64,000 bases of DNA, taken from contig CM053275.1 in assembly GCA_028583415.1 (NCBI GenBank), positions 7,259,056 to 7,323,055 of the forward strand. Reading direction: 5' to 3'. This DNA comes from Protea cynaroides (Eukaryota; Streptophyta; Magnoliopsida; Proteales; Proteaceae). The position numbers and the translations under genes were made by a program. This document shows, one piece after another, positions 37,021-49,700 of the stretch (within the stretch, counting starts at the first letter, position 1; every line of letters starts with the position of its first letter). The notes under the pieces were generated by a model. The model had not been told where the DNA came from. It saw nothing but the letters and a program-made list of their open reading frames with translations, and made no database searches.

Positions 37021-39090
37021 TCTCTGTACGCATGCGAGGGAGAATGATGGGAATGGCGGCAACGAGCGCGAAAGTCGGAACCGTTCTTATATGTTCAAGC
37101 TTCCTCCATGCGGTTCCTTCCTTCGCTTGTAATGTTTTTACGTTGGTTGGCTCTTTGCCTTCCAACTAAAAGACAAAAAATTAAGATTTGAATCCCGTAT
37201 TACCTATATTACCCTTATCCGTGTGCTTAAATTTCGGAGTTATCACCTTCTGGTTTTGATTTCCATAATAATATTACTTTAATCCATTACATTCTTGACG
37301 TTATTCATTCCCCAACAAACCCAAAAAAAAAAAAAAAAAAAAAAAAACATTTTTTATTACCAGATAACAAAAAAAAAAATGCTTTTAGGATCTTGAATTC
37401 ATGGTTCAAGGACTTGTAAGTTGGTCTCAGTCCATCGATCTCAATCCAATTATGTGTCGGCTCGACCTTCACAAGTCTTAGAATCAGATTCTCACGTGTG
37501 AAATTCATCCGAAAAACATGTTGACTAGGGTGTGACTCAAGATCAATTGCATTACAAATCTATTTTTTTCTCGTAATAACAGAAATATAATGCATTTTTT
37601 TTTATTACTTCATTTGTCATCTGGATTATAAATGCTAATTTAAGTAACTTAGTCACTTGATGTTAAAGACCAAAACATTTCGTTCAATGAGCTGGCTAAA
37701 TTATTCTTAATAATCGAATGTGTTTGTTATGGTTGTGGAATCAATATGTTGTTGTGTGAGCATTGAGAGGAGAGAAAAAAAGATGAGCAAGTTACTGCAT
37801 GGCTTCATTTAAAAATTAATTATTGACTGAAGATTTCCATCGCTTGCTGGCAATGTTTCGAACAAATGTGTGATCTTTATTTGGAAGATGATTTCTTTAC
37901 TATTTTTTCTGGTAATCGTCAATAGCTGTAATCTAGTATATTTATTTATAATACGTCAAAAAATAACATGGAAAGAGCATGGCATGCAATGAAGGCCTTA
38001 GACACATTCAAAATAGGGACGACTTTCATATACGGTCAAGGTATCCATCCTTCATTTAACAGTGGAGGCATTCAATGGTTGAAAACATGATTGTAAACGT
38101 ATATGACCATATACGAAAACTTATGCCTTTAATTTTAAAACATTAGAAGACTGTGGCCTTATAATTCAATGTCTTTTTTTTTTTTTTTCTTACTTAAATG
38201 GAATATATAATAAGTTGAAAATGAGTTTTCCATCCATCTAAATTCTATGGTTATAAAAGGATTGTCATGTTATTCATTTTTCTTTTTATATATTATCTTA
38301 ACACTTTAATGGAGACTATTTCCAACACAATTTGTATAGGATATCTCCCACATCACATCAATTATAGTATGATAACGGTTTCATCAACAAAATGATCCAC
38401 CAAAGGTCAATAATAAAGATGAAATGTCAATATAGACCGAAATGGTCAAAATGTGGGAGTGTAGTGGAAAAACATCGATTGCTTTGGCTACGGCTTGTGC
38501 TACAGCTTTGTCTAGTTGTATGAGAAAAAAAAAAAGAAGTGAATTAAAATTAAATCATATATATATATATATATATATATTTTTTATAATTATTATGTAA
38601 CATCCCGAACAATTTATAAATTTAATTATTAATCTTTGTTCTACTTTGCAACTAAAATCATAAAATATAAAAAATAAAATAAATATAATATCTTAAAAAT
38701 ATAAATACCACGTATGATAAAAATTGTAAATGGATAACACATCATAGATTCAACGTCTATAATAAAATTAGTTTGAGTCCAGTTCATCTCCATGTACATG
38801 TGCTATATCTTTGGGACCTCATCATCATCTATTGGATATGGGATCTACTATATATGAATAGTGATAGAATCCCATGAAAGATATACCTATATACAATTGT
38901 AATATCTTCGATTAATTCCATGTAAAGGTTGGTTGTTGAAAATAAAATAGTCAAAAGGTGATGGTGGTAGGAGCCAAGCATTACTTTCTTGTAAGTCCAA
39001 TAAAATTATAAAAAAATAAATTAATAGAATATCTTTTTTCACATTGTAAAGAAATACAAAAAAATACCATCAATATTGTGACAAACCCTC

Positions 39091-39182
<92 letters not shown>

Positions 39183-39924
39183 TTTTGTATGGCATATTTT
39201 TACCATGTCATATTTTTAAAATTTAATATTTATTTTATTTTTCAAATATAACGGATTTAGATATAAAATAAAATATAATTTAATAACTAAATACGAAATG
39301 ATCTGTAGTTAATTAATTACATAGTCATGGGGTAGCATTTAATGTAATGATTACAAAAGTTTTTTTGTTTTTTTAAATTTAAAATTTTCATTTTCCTTCT
39401 TTTTTTAATTCTCATTGCGACCAATTAGAGTCAATAAAAAAAATAATAATACACGTGAGAAAATTGAATTACAAACACTTGGCCGTTTAAGTAATTTGTG
39501 TCTTTGCATGTCGCTACAGGGCCTAAGGCTTGGTATTGTAGTCATGTTCTTCATATTGAATGTTAAACCAAGAGCTCCTTCTTTTTATTCTCCTTTTGGT
39601 CACGTGTTCTAGAACAATTTTTAAGTAAAAAATAAAATTGGGTTTTCACAAATTTTTTGAAAACGAGTTACCAAATATCATTATCAATAGTTATCATTAT
39701 TTTGTATATTATTCAATTAAACATGTAAAATGACAAGAATTAACCTCACTAAAAAATAAAAAATGTATTACTCTAAGAGGGTAACAAAGTGAAAATCCCA
39801 AAATTGATACATTTGGAGGTGTCAATAAGAAGAATTGATTTTTACAAAAAAATGGAGAAAATTTATTTTATATATATATAAAGTTGGTCTGGTTGGACTA
39901 GGCCAACTAGGTTTAGACAAAAAC
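37021..39924. other. Intergenic region between divergent genes
   Basis: AT-rich, no gene seen. It holds A runs at 37322-37347, (TA)n at about 38560-38581 and the longer (TA)n tract below. The stretch 39280-39430 resembles the MITE-like sequence at the window start (ACATAGTCATG, ATTACAAAAGTTT, then TCTCATTGCGACCAA). Together with the following inverted repeat it is the shared upstream region of the OSCA-like gene (left) and the HUA2-like gene (right). Confidence 0.45.
39093..39186. repeat. (TA)n microsatellite plus poly-T
   Basis: About 36 TA units followed by ~22 Ts. Confidence 0.95.
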
Positions 39925-40325
39925 TTTAGCCCAGGCTCTGACTGGTCGGCTTGAAAAGAAAATATCAAGCGAGGGTCAAAGCTGCTCAAGGGTGGTTAAC
40001 GGAATGAAATCCTTTCCATCTTTGGCATTAGATGGAGACACGACTGCTGACCCCTGATGCGTTATACGTGGGTGTTTGTTGAATCCGAATCATTCATCTA
40101 ATTGACAAGAAGGTGAGAGATGGAAAGACGGTTTGTCAACTGGCTGGATGGCTCGGATTAGGCCAACCCCCTTGTATCGCCCATCAGGGCTCGGCAGCTG
40201 TGTCTCCATCCGACCCAAGGACGGAGAGGATTTCAATCCGGTGGCTAACAGCCCTGGTATGTATGAGCCGGGCCTGGTTTAAGTCGGCTGACCCCGAGTC
40301 GCCAGATGGGCCAGACTAAAATTTC
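39925..40325. mobile_element. Foldback/MITE-like inverted repeat upstream of the HUA2-like gene
   Basis: The two halves are imperfect reverse complements: GGTTAACGGAATGAAATCC, TTAGATGGAGACACGACTGC and TGACCCCTGATGCG on the left (about 39994-40065) pair with CATCAGGGCTCGGCAGC, TGTCTCCATCCGA and GGATTTCAATCCGG on the right (about 40180-40250). Outer parts also pair (ACTTTAGCCCAGGC with GGGCCAGACTAAAATTT). It ends ~420 bases before the HUA2-like start codon. Confidence 0.7.
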
Positions 40326-40748
40326 GCCCTAGCTGTTCATAGTTCATACTTCATAGGTTAGGTAAGCAACCGGCGCACATTAGCCTACAGAGGGTCCAAT
40401 GTATATCCGTATATGCGGAGACGAAAGGGTAGGAGAACATAAAACCACAACTCACAACTTTAGGGTTCTTCCCCAACATCGCTCCTTCCACACAGAAACT
40501 AAAGATTTCGTTATCAGGCACAATAGGAACCGTCTTTCTCAATCTCGTCATTGATTCAATGCCTGCAAATTTATTCTCCTTTTCGTCTGCACAAAACCCT
40601 AAAGAGTCCGAAAAAGCTCCCTTTCTCTGCGGAGAGGCGGGCGATTTCGGTTTTGCTTTGATAACCCAGTCCTCAAATTGGTTAGTCCCTCTGAAACGAG
40701 TATCTGCATGACCTAGATTGTATTAAAGGCTCTGAAATTTCGTTGTTC

Positions 40749-43700
40749 ATGGCGCCCAGTCGCAAAAAAGGTGCTGGCAAAACTTCTGCTGCCGCCGCTC
40801 GACGGCAGTGGAAAGTTGGGGATCTTGTCCTCGCTAAGGTGAAAGGCTTTCCTGCATGGCCTGCGACGGTACGTATCCGAGAGTTCAATGGGCAAGATTT
40901 TTTCTTTTTTATGGGAACCCATTTTCAGATTTTTCTTTCCCAGCATTTGATTGTTTGGTTGCACTGATTTATACGGTATTAGGGACAATTTGGCAATTCT
41001 AGTATTCACTGATTACTGCCGAGTAGTGTCAATGGACAGCGTTTCTTTGTGGTTGTTTGTTATTGTTATTATTATTATTATTTTAATTTTAGTTTATTTT
41101 TCATATGAACTTAGTAGAGGTTTTTCCCCCCCGGTATTTTAGACTAACACTGCTTGTCAGAACGTTTATTTTTCCTACATGATGGATTTCTTATTAGTTC
41201 TCAACCTATTTTTTTTCCCTTCTAGATGCTGAACATTCACAACATATGGCCAAAGTAATTAAAGAAGACTTTTAACCTCATTCTTCTAAGAGGAATTTTT
41301 ACTATTAGTTTCATGTTCCAGTGGACCATCTCGTCCCCTGATTAAATAAATAATGTTTCATGTTCATAGCTGCTTCGTTTGTTTTCTTTAAGAAATTGAT
41401 TGTGATGGCAGGTAAGTGAACCGGAGAAGTGGGGCTATTCAACGGACTGGAAAAAAGTGCTTGTTTACTTCTTTGGAACCAAACAAATGTGAGTTGTCAA
41501 ATGCTTTGTTACCTTGAAGGATTTATATTTCATGTGTTTCTTGCTTGATTAATGGATCTTGTGATTGATTTACTTTTAGACATTTCTTAGTAATATTTCA
41601 GTTGATGTGTCACGGTTGTTTCGATTGGTTGAATGGAGTTAATAGAAATTTAACTTGAGCATGCTTATTGATGGGAAATAATAAAACAGGTTGCTAACTT
41701 GCTATTTGAGACATTGTTGTGGCATCTATGGAGCTCAAAGCGTTAGTACACATTTTCCTCATCCTTTTTTCGTTTTAGTTTCTGTTCTGTAAGCTATATA
41801 CCCATTTTTGGTATGGCTTTTTGATCAAGAAGTGTGAACCCTAGGCCTTTTTTCTGGAATCTACCCCATATCATGGATGCATTGTATGTTCGTAGTAACG
41901 TTATTACTCTCATTGGTTTCGTAAGTCTGTGTCCGTCCTACTTCATTACTTGCTCAGTACTCCGCATTTGCCTCTAGGCTCGCAATTTCCTGCTCTGTGC
42001 TATTCAAAGTTAGCAGTATTTTCTTAATTTTTCTGGGCTATGTTTATTTGCTGTTAAAAACCATGTAGAAGGAAGCATATCAGGTAAAATCATGTTTTTT
42101 TGTACTGGTTTAACCTGAAGTTTTATTTTACATGGGTTTTACTGGGAACAAATATAGCCTCAACAACAAAAGCCAATTACTCTAACTAGAAATTAGTGTG
42201 CACTTTAACTCTTCCGTTTGATGACATCTATGGCCAGTAAACCCATGTTTCTATTACAGTATAAAGCCCGTCATGGCGGATGGGCTACCCAATTATTGCT
42301 ACAGTGATTCTATGTCAGATGACTCTGACATGGTATTGCTTTTATCTTTTGCATGCTATGCATTGTTCACTGAATATGGCATAGCATGTTTTCGTTTCTC
42401 TAGAAACTTCCCTTGAATTGTGATAATGCATAATCAGGTGCATAAGCCATTGGACAAAAAAAAAACAACTGTAGTTTTGAATTTCGGATGCCCTTGGAGA
42501 AACTGAAATATTATGCGACCTGTCGAAATTTTGGGCTATATATTGTTTACTTAGGAAAAAATTTTGATTGGCCATTTCGGTGGTCAAATGGCCATATTTT
42601 GGCTAGAAACTTCAGGGAAATCCTAATTAAGCATCTATAGACGTGTGAACCTTTGTTTTGCCCAATAAAAAAAAACCCAAAATTGTATCTTGGCTTTGGA
42701 CCTTAGATTCCTAGGCACCTAGCGTATGCCGTACCTTGCTGTATACTTTCTTGAATATACCCTGCTTTACACATGATTTAGTGCTAGAACACACAAATTT
42801 CAATTAAAACAACTAGTATATTAAGTTGTAGATAGGCCTATGGAGTCTGCCAACAATTAAATATTTACCATAATTTTTGCAAAAAATAAATTTAGAGAAA
42901 ATGGTTTACCTTAAAATTTGAAATTTGGATAAATCTTCAGTGAAATAAAAAAAAAAATCATTGTGATAGATGATGTGCTGCAGTAGTCTCCAACAGCTTG
43001 GGTCACCAAGATTTGTGGGTGATTTGGCAAAAAAGTAGCAAATCTGGATATATCTCTCACTTCTACAAAACCAGCAAAATTAGTCAATATCAGCAGAAAA
43101 GGTCGAAATTTTGACCTGTGCTCGACTTATGGTATTTATACTTATTGCATCGTTTCACCAAAATGATACGAAACTTGTGAAATACCACCTAGACTTCAAC
43201 CAAAACCTGGTAAACTAGGTGAGTTGCTAAGCATTTCGTTTTGGCCTGGGCTGAAACTGAAATGAAATTTGCTGAAATCTTGAACAATGCAAACACCTGA
43301 GAGAACCATCGAAGCAGAATTGAGTGTGGATGTCACTCAATAGTGAATGTGAATACGACAAAAATAAAGAAATCATGCTGTTAGTTTCTTTCCCTTAAGG
43401 TTGGTTTCTTTTGCCTCAAGTTTTTGTTTTTGTTGTTTTTTTTTTTTTTTGCCACCAACTTTATAACTTGCAAATTCTTTTTGCTACATGTCGATTGTAG
43501 TATTTTGAAGAAAATTTAAGCAGAATAACCGAACCATTCGTTGAACAGCAATGCCAGAATTCAAATGTTTAAAAGGCACTTTTATAACATTTTAGGTTGG
43601 TATGTTTTTTAAAATGGAACAACTTATTTGAGACCATATACATGGTTATGGGTGTTGGTGTTGCAATGTGACATGGTCAGGGCCTGCGGACTATCAGCTC

Positions 43701-46700
43701 AGGAAAAATATGATTTGCAGACTTGGAAGTTTGGTGGGAATGCAACAAATATTGTTGGATTAACATCAGTTTTATTGAAATAAATAGTAATTACTATAGC
43801 CTGTCAACCAGTCACGGCATTTTTGCTGCTGTTATGACAACATAAAACAAAGAAGAAATGGAGAAATGCATACAAAATATACTGGTTTAAACTTTATATC
43901 AATGGGAAGGAGTTCCTGTAATACTAGTTCAATTTAGTAACTTATTGTGTAGCCAAACCAAGGTTTCATATTTCAGTTTTGGTGGGCATTTTGGCCCTGG
44001 CCGAAACCGAAAAGCGTCGCCGAAAAAATGAAATTTGGTACGTTTCAACAGGAAGTTCTGGTTGGCCATTTCAGTTGTCAATAGCCATATTTTTCCTTGG
44101 AACTTCAGGAAAACCCTAATTAATTATATCTAAACTTGTGAATCTTTAGATTTTAAAAAAAGGCACAAAAAATGGTTGTTGGGTTTGGACCCTAGGTTGC
44201 TGTACATTGTGGTGTACTTTATTTCTTTCCATCACAGCAGCGTTAGAGGTGGGGAACTTCAAATTTGGGGAAAATTGGCCAAATGATTCTTCAAATACAC
44301 CTTAATATTGAAGTGGATGCTCCATAATTGATTTTTAAGCATAGATTTAGCAGCCAAATGAAGGATTTTTAGGCATTGATTTCCATCAGGCTGACTAGCT
44401 ATGCATGTCTTTAGAACGATATATAAAACAATGCACACAAAAAGATATGCCCCCCCCCTCCCCCCCCCAAAAAAAAAAGGCCTCTGATCTGTAAAGCTCA
44501 AATCTGCACTGGACTATGAGTTCTTGTGATACTAAAAGCCCCAAAAGTTATTTTTTTGCTATGGATCTTATAGTCAGAACTTAAGATGGTTAAGCACTCC
44601 TCAAAAGTTTTGCTGTTTCTTTCCTTTCAATACTTCTAGGTTATAGCAGTGGGGGCAAGTTCCATAGCTTTCTTTATCCTCGATTTAGTTGTGTACCTTT
44701 TCAATTCCATATGACTTGACAGATCCATAGGTGTAGCAACCTCATTCCTATTTGATCGAGTACTCTACCTCGTACTTCATGAGTGAAGTTATTATGTTAG
44801 AGTTCTAAATCTTGGTGAAATCTTGAATTTCTCGAGGATCTTGATGAGGTCGAGACTAGATCCTATATGAGACAATAAACATGCATTATCTCGACCAAAA
44901 TCTTGAGAAAGTCCACCTTGACAGGTTTCGGTTTGAGATCTTTTTTTCTTGGCTGAATCATGATTTTTTTGGTCTTGTTTTGTATTGGACTGAGATTTGA
45001 TGACCTGCATAGAATGTTTAAAACTTATTTCATTTACTTAAGATATTATTCATAAATTAGCAAACATTCCTATTTGAATCCAATAAAAATAATTTAAAAT
45101 TCAAATTACAAAAGGATAAAAAGTCAACCTTTCAGTTTAATTACAAAAATCACATTTTCGGTTGCAAGGATGATATTCAACTTTCAGATACTAGGTTCTT
45201 TCTACAATCTAAAAATTTATAAATCTTATTATAGTAAACATCACTAAAATCTGAAGAGCGTCAAAATAATCATTTGTTTTGATGCCTAAAAAATTATTTC
45301 CATTCAGGCACAACATTTATGTACTCCAAAGAAGGTCGACTGGAGTGAAACTCATTCAATATAATTCGGATTCAAGTAATATTGGATTTGTTGAAAAACT
45401 GGTTATGCTAGCTTTCCAACAAATCCAACATTGCTTGAATCCAAGTTATTGAATGAGTTTCGTTCTGGTCAAACATTGTTTGGAGTATGCAGATGTTGTT
45501 TAAAGTCTTCTGAATAAAAATAATATTTTGGGCATAAAAACAAATGATTATTTTGGTGCTTTTCTGGTTTTTAGTGATGTTTTACTATAATAATAAGATC
45601 TATGAAAATTTTAGATTGTAGAAAAAACCCTAGCATTTGAAAGTTGAAAATCTCCCCCGTAATCGAAATGTGGTTTTTGTTCTTGAACTGGAGGATTGAT
45701 TTTTTATCCTTTTGGAATTTGAATCCTAGACTATTTTTATTGGATTCAAATAGAGGGTGTTTGTTTATTTATGAAATATAAAGAATAAAAAAAATTTAAT
45801 TAAATGATATTAGTCATAAATAAGTGTCGAGTGTTGTTTCCGTAGCCAAAATACCAGTATGTGTTATTATTTTTGCTACCATTATGTGTCATAATTTTTT
45901 CCAAATATCACTGTGTGATTATTTTTGCAACTTTATGATTTAAGTATGTTTATGTAGGTTAAAATAGGGTTTCCTAGGAGTACCAAGCCTTAAAATGTCT
46001 ATTTGACGCCCCTCCCCCGAAACACCTACTTGAAACCTTCATAATCAAATTGCTTGGCGAGATCTCGAGATTCTCGGTTCTTGACGAGGTCGAGAACCAA
46101 ATTTTCGATCCTTGTTATGTATAACCGAGGGGTTGTTTCAGCATCTCTTGGCACTGAATGGGCATTGGATAAGGAAAATCCTCTCAATATGAGATGTTTG
46201 TTAGGCTCATTTTTGAATCTCCAAGCTTCTGCATAATTTATAGCTATATAATATAATTTATGAATGTCTGGAATTTCCGTTTGACTATTATTCAGTCCCG
46301 TGACATTGAATTCTTTCTACCAATTTATGGCCCAGCACACTAAATTATTGCTTGTTGTTCGATTGATCTGCATTATTTTTTTTGTGTGTGTGGGCCTTCC
46401 TTGACTCCCTTCAAGGTTCGAAGTTTTTCTGAAAAGGCCCATTTTGGCTATCGATATCACAGCCCATTTTGCTGAAATATAAAAAAAAAAAACCATTTTG
46501 TGGCCTAAATAGTGAAATTTCACCCTGAAACTGAAACTGGAACTTTAAGGAGAGCCTGTTTAAGCTTGACTAACACATGTTTTAATCATATTGGATTGAG
46601 GGAAAAAAAAAACAAACCCTGAAGTGGTAGTTTGGTTTTGGACCATATTTTTTTAATGTATAGCATAGCCTACTGTATTATTTCCCTTAAATAACATATT

Positions 46701-49700
46701 CTACACATACTTTAGGCCTAGATGCCACATTGACATTAGAAATGAATAATCGTAAAATTAGCAAGCATTCCACAATTATCAAAGTGTTGAACCATTTTAT
46801 GGTACGACCATGCATAAATCCACAATACATTGTCAAAAGGTGTCATCATAGAGTCATAGAGCCACTTAATAGATAATAAGTAAAAATTGCCAATTGCTTG
46901 ATATTCAATATTATAAGTGTCAAATTGAAGGATTTTTGGCAAAAATTGGTATTTCCAAGCGAGTGATTATGGAGCTCACTAGCGAAAGGGGACAAAATCT
47001 TGAAATTTCAACTCATTTGAATGAGTTGAAATTTTGTCGAAATCAAGCATTATATATAAGTTAATGAATCGTTTAGCTGAAATGATTGAAACAACAAACT
47101 TCCTGTCATTTCGGTGAAATGTTTTGCCGGAATAGGTACTTCCTTACATGTCGCCTATAGTTTGTTTTGGTTTCTCTCAAAATCGAAATATTTCTGTCAT
47201 TTCGGTGAAATTTCGACCATGACTCCACGCAGGAGATTGCTGTACCCCCTGTGGTTGGAGCCTTGTAGAGGAATTGATGCAAGGATGCATCAAAGGATTC
47301 TGAACTAAGTTTCTGGATAGTGGGCCTGGGGGAATTCAATATCAGAAACCCTTAAAACATAATTTACATTGGAAAGAGAAGAGGCCAAGCCTATTGACTA
47401 TTCAACCTAAACGGACCTTGTGCAAGATTTAGTGAAAGAGAAAAGAAGAAAAACAGTAGTAGTGATAAGGGAGAATAAGAGAAGCAAAACAGCTAGGTAT
47501 TCATTTTGAGAAAAAGGAAGGCAAAAAATCTAGCAAGAAATCCAAACCAGCAAATAGGAAGCAATTCAATGATTCTGCAACCCTGCAAATACTACAAAAA
47601 AAGCCACATATCACTTCATCAATGAATACCAAACTCCATTTAATAGCAGAATCCTCTAAACGATGATTGGTTAATCTGTTTTGTAAGTTAAGACCGAACT
47701 CCTAGACCACATAATTTTAACTTCATGACTCTTAACTTGAATTCATAAAAGTATAAAACAACTAAATAATTGATTCTCTTTAAGTGACTAAGACTCCTAA
47801 TATCAATCTATTTACAGTTTAGTTTCCCTTTCTAGAACCACTGATAATAAAAAAAGGTGTCCTAGTGCATGAGGCTCCCACTACTGCAGGGTCTGGGGAG
47901 CGACAGAATGTACACAGCCTTACCCCCGCAACACGGAGATGCTATTTTCGTGTTCTGAATCCGTGACCACCAGGTTGCAATATGACATCCTTACCATCAC
48001 ACCAAAGCTCGCCCTTAGAACCACTGATAATACTAATATAAAAAATAAACTCGAGATAAAACTGCCAGTCTAATTAGGCTTCCTAAATGAAAACAACACC
48101 GAAGTAAATTACTTGTAGCTTTCTCCGCAGTCCATACAACTTGGAATCGCCAGATCTTGGTCCTGTTAGAAAACTTATTGAATAAGCTCTCAAATGGCAC
48201 CAAAATCACAAAAAATGGACAAGTTTTGTCCATCCAAAATTAACTACCAAAGTGTCAGAAAAAGATCTTCATTTTCTGTATTTTAATGATCGAGCAGAAA
48301 AAAATGATGCATTGCTCTGTGGAGCGTATCTAGGCCACTTGATTGACCATTAAGATGCTCTTGTCTCCAGAATCTTGTTTCTCCCATCCAATAGGATTTA
48401 GTGATTTACATAGTTTTGAAACTTATTCTTGTAGGGGGGGGGGGTGGATTCCCTGAATGGCACATCCATTATGAAATATATGAATTGCGTAAAAATTTGC
48501 TAAATGGCAGGTTGGATGGCGCTGAAATTTTTGTGAATATATTGATCACCAAGGTCCACTGCTCACATGTTAAGTTTCGGTTCAAACAGAGTTAGTCAAG
48601 TGGCAAATAAAGCTCTAAAAATCCTGCAACAAAAACAAAACTTCTTCAAAAGGATGAACAGCTGGAAAACAAGGGTAACATGCCAGTACATACATGGTAG
48701 GATACTTGTTTGAATTTGAGTTTGACATTTTACGTCAGGCCAATCCAGACCATTTTCTAGATAAACAGAGGTTGGATTTGTTACATTGCCCTTCCATTTT
48801 GCACATTTAGGTGTGCAATCAAGAGATTTGCTTTCGACTGGGTGGAGTTTAGAGCAACTTTTTTCTTAAAAAAAAAAAAACTGTGCAATAGATATTTTTG
48901 ATATTTGTAGGAATAGCCTATTTTGGGATTTATGAGTAGGATATTTCCAGTATTTTTTGGGAGGCAAGGAATATTTTTTTGATACATAAAGAAATTTCAT
49001 TAAAAATGAAAAAGAGAAGAGGCCCCACAAAAGTTAACAAGGCCCTATACTGGTCTAAAACCTTCTATTTGACCACCCAATCCCCCCCCAACCCCCCACA
49101 AACCCAAAAAAAAAACCCGCCACAAGATAACCCAGTCACTTTGAAAGTGGAGGCAGTATTCAGCAAAGCTCTATCAAGCCTGTGTACATAACCTTCAAGA
49201 ACCCTGTTGCTTCTTTCTTTTCATAAACTGTATATCTAGCTCCTAGAAGTGGCCTAGACATCTCTCCTCTTCCTCTGAAGTTAACTGATTCCAGCCCCAC
49301 AGCATCTTTTATGTGGGCCCATATTGGAGAAGGCTGTGGGGGTAGTGGATCCATAAAATCAATCAAAACTGCGTAAGGGTAACCAAATTAATGACCCAAA
49401 GTGGAGCCTTACCAAAGGAGATCCAGTTGAGCTCTAACAGATCCAAAGACGTAAAACGTGGGAAGTTACAGTTCAGAATTATCAGGAAGAGGTTAATCTT
49501 CAAGTCAGATTATAGATAATACCCTGATTAGTCACTAAATTTAACTGTATGGTAAGGCATGTGGAAACTAGAACTTTTATGTGTTTGGATTTATTGGTTG
49601 AACGCTAATTATTATTTAAGTCTGTAAATTCAGCAGTAATGGAGCTTCAATATTTTCAATTGAACCTTTCAATCTATTGCACTGACCTGATAAGAGTGGG

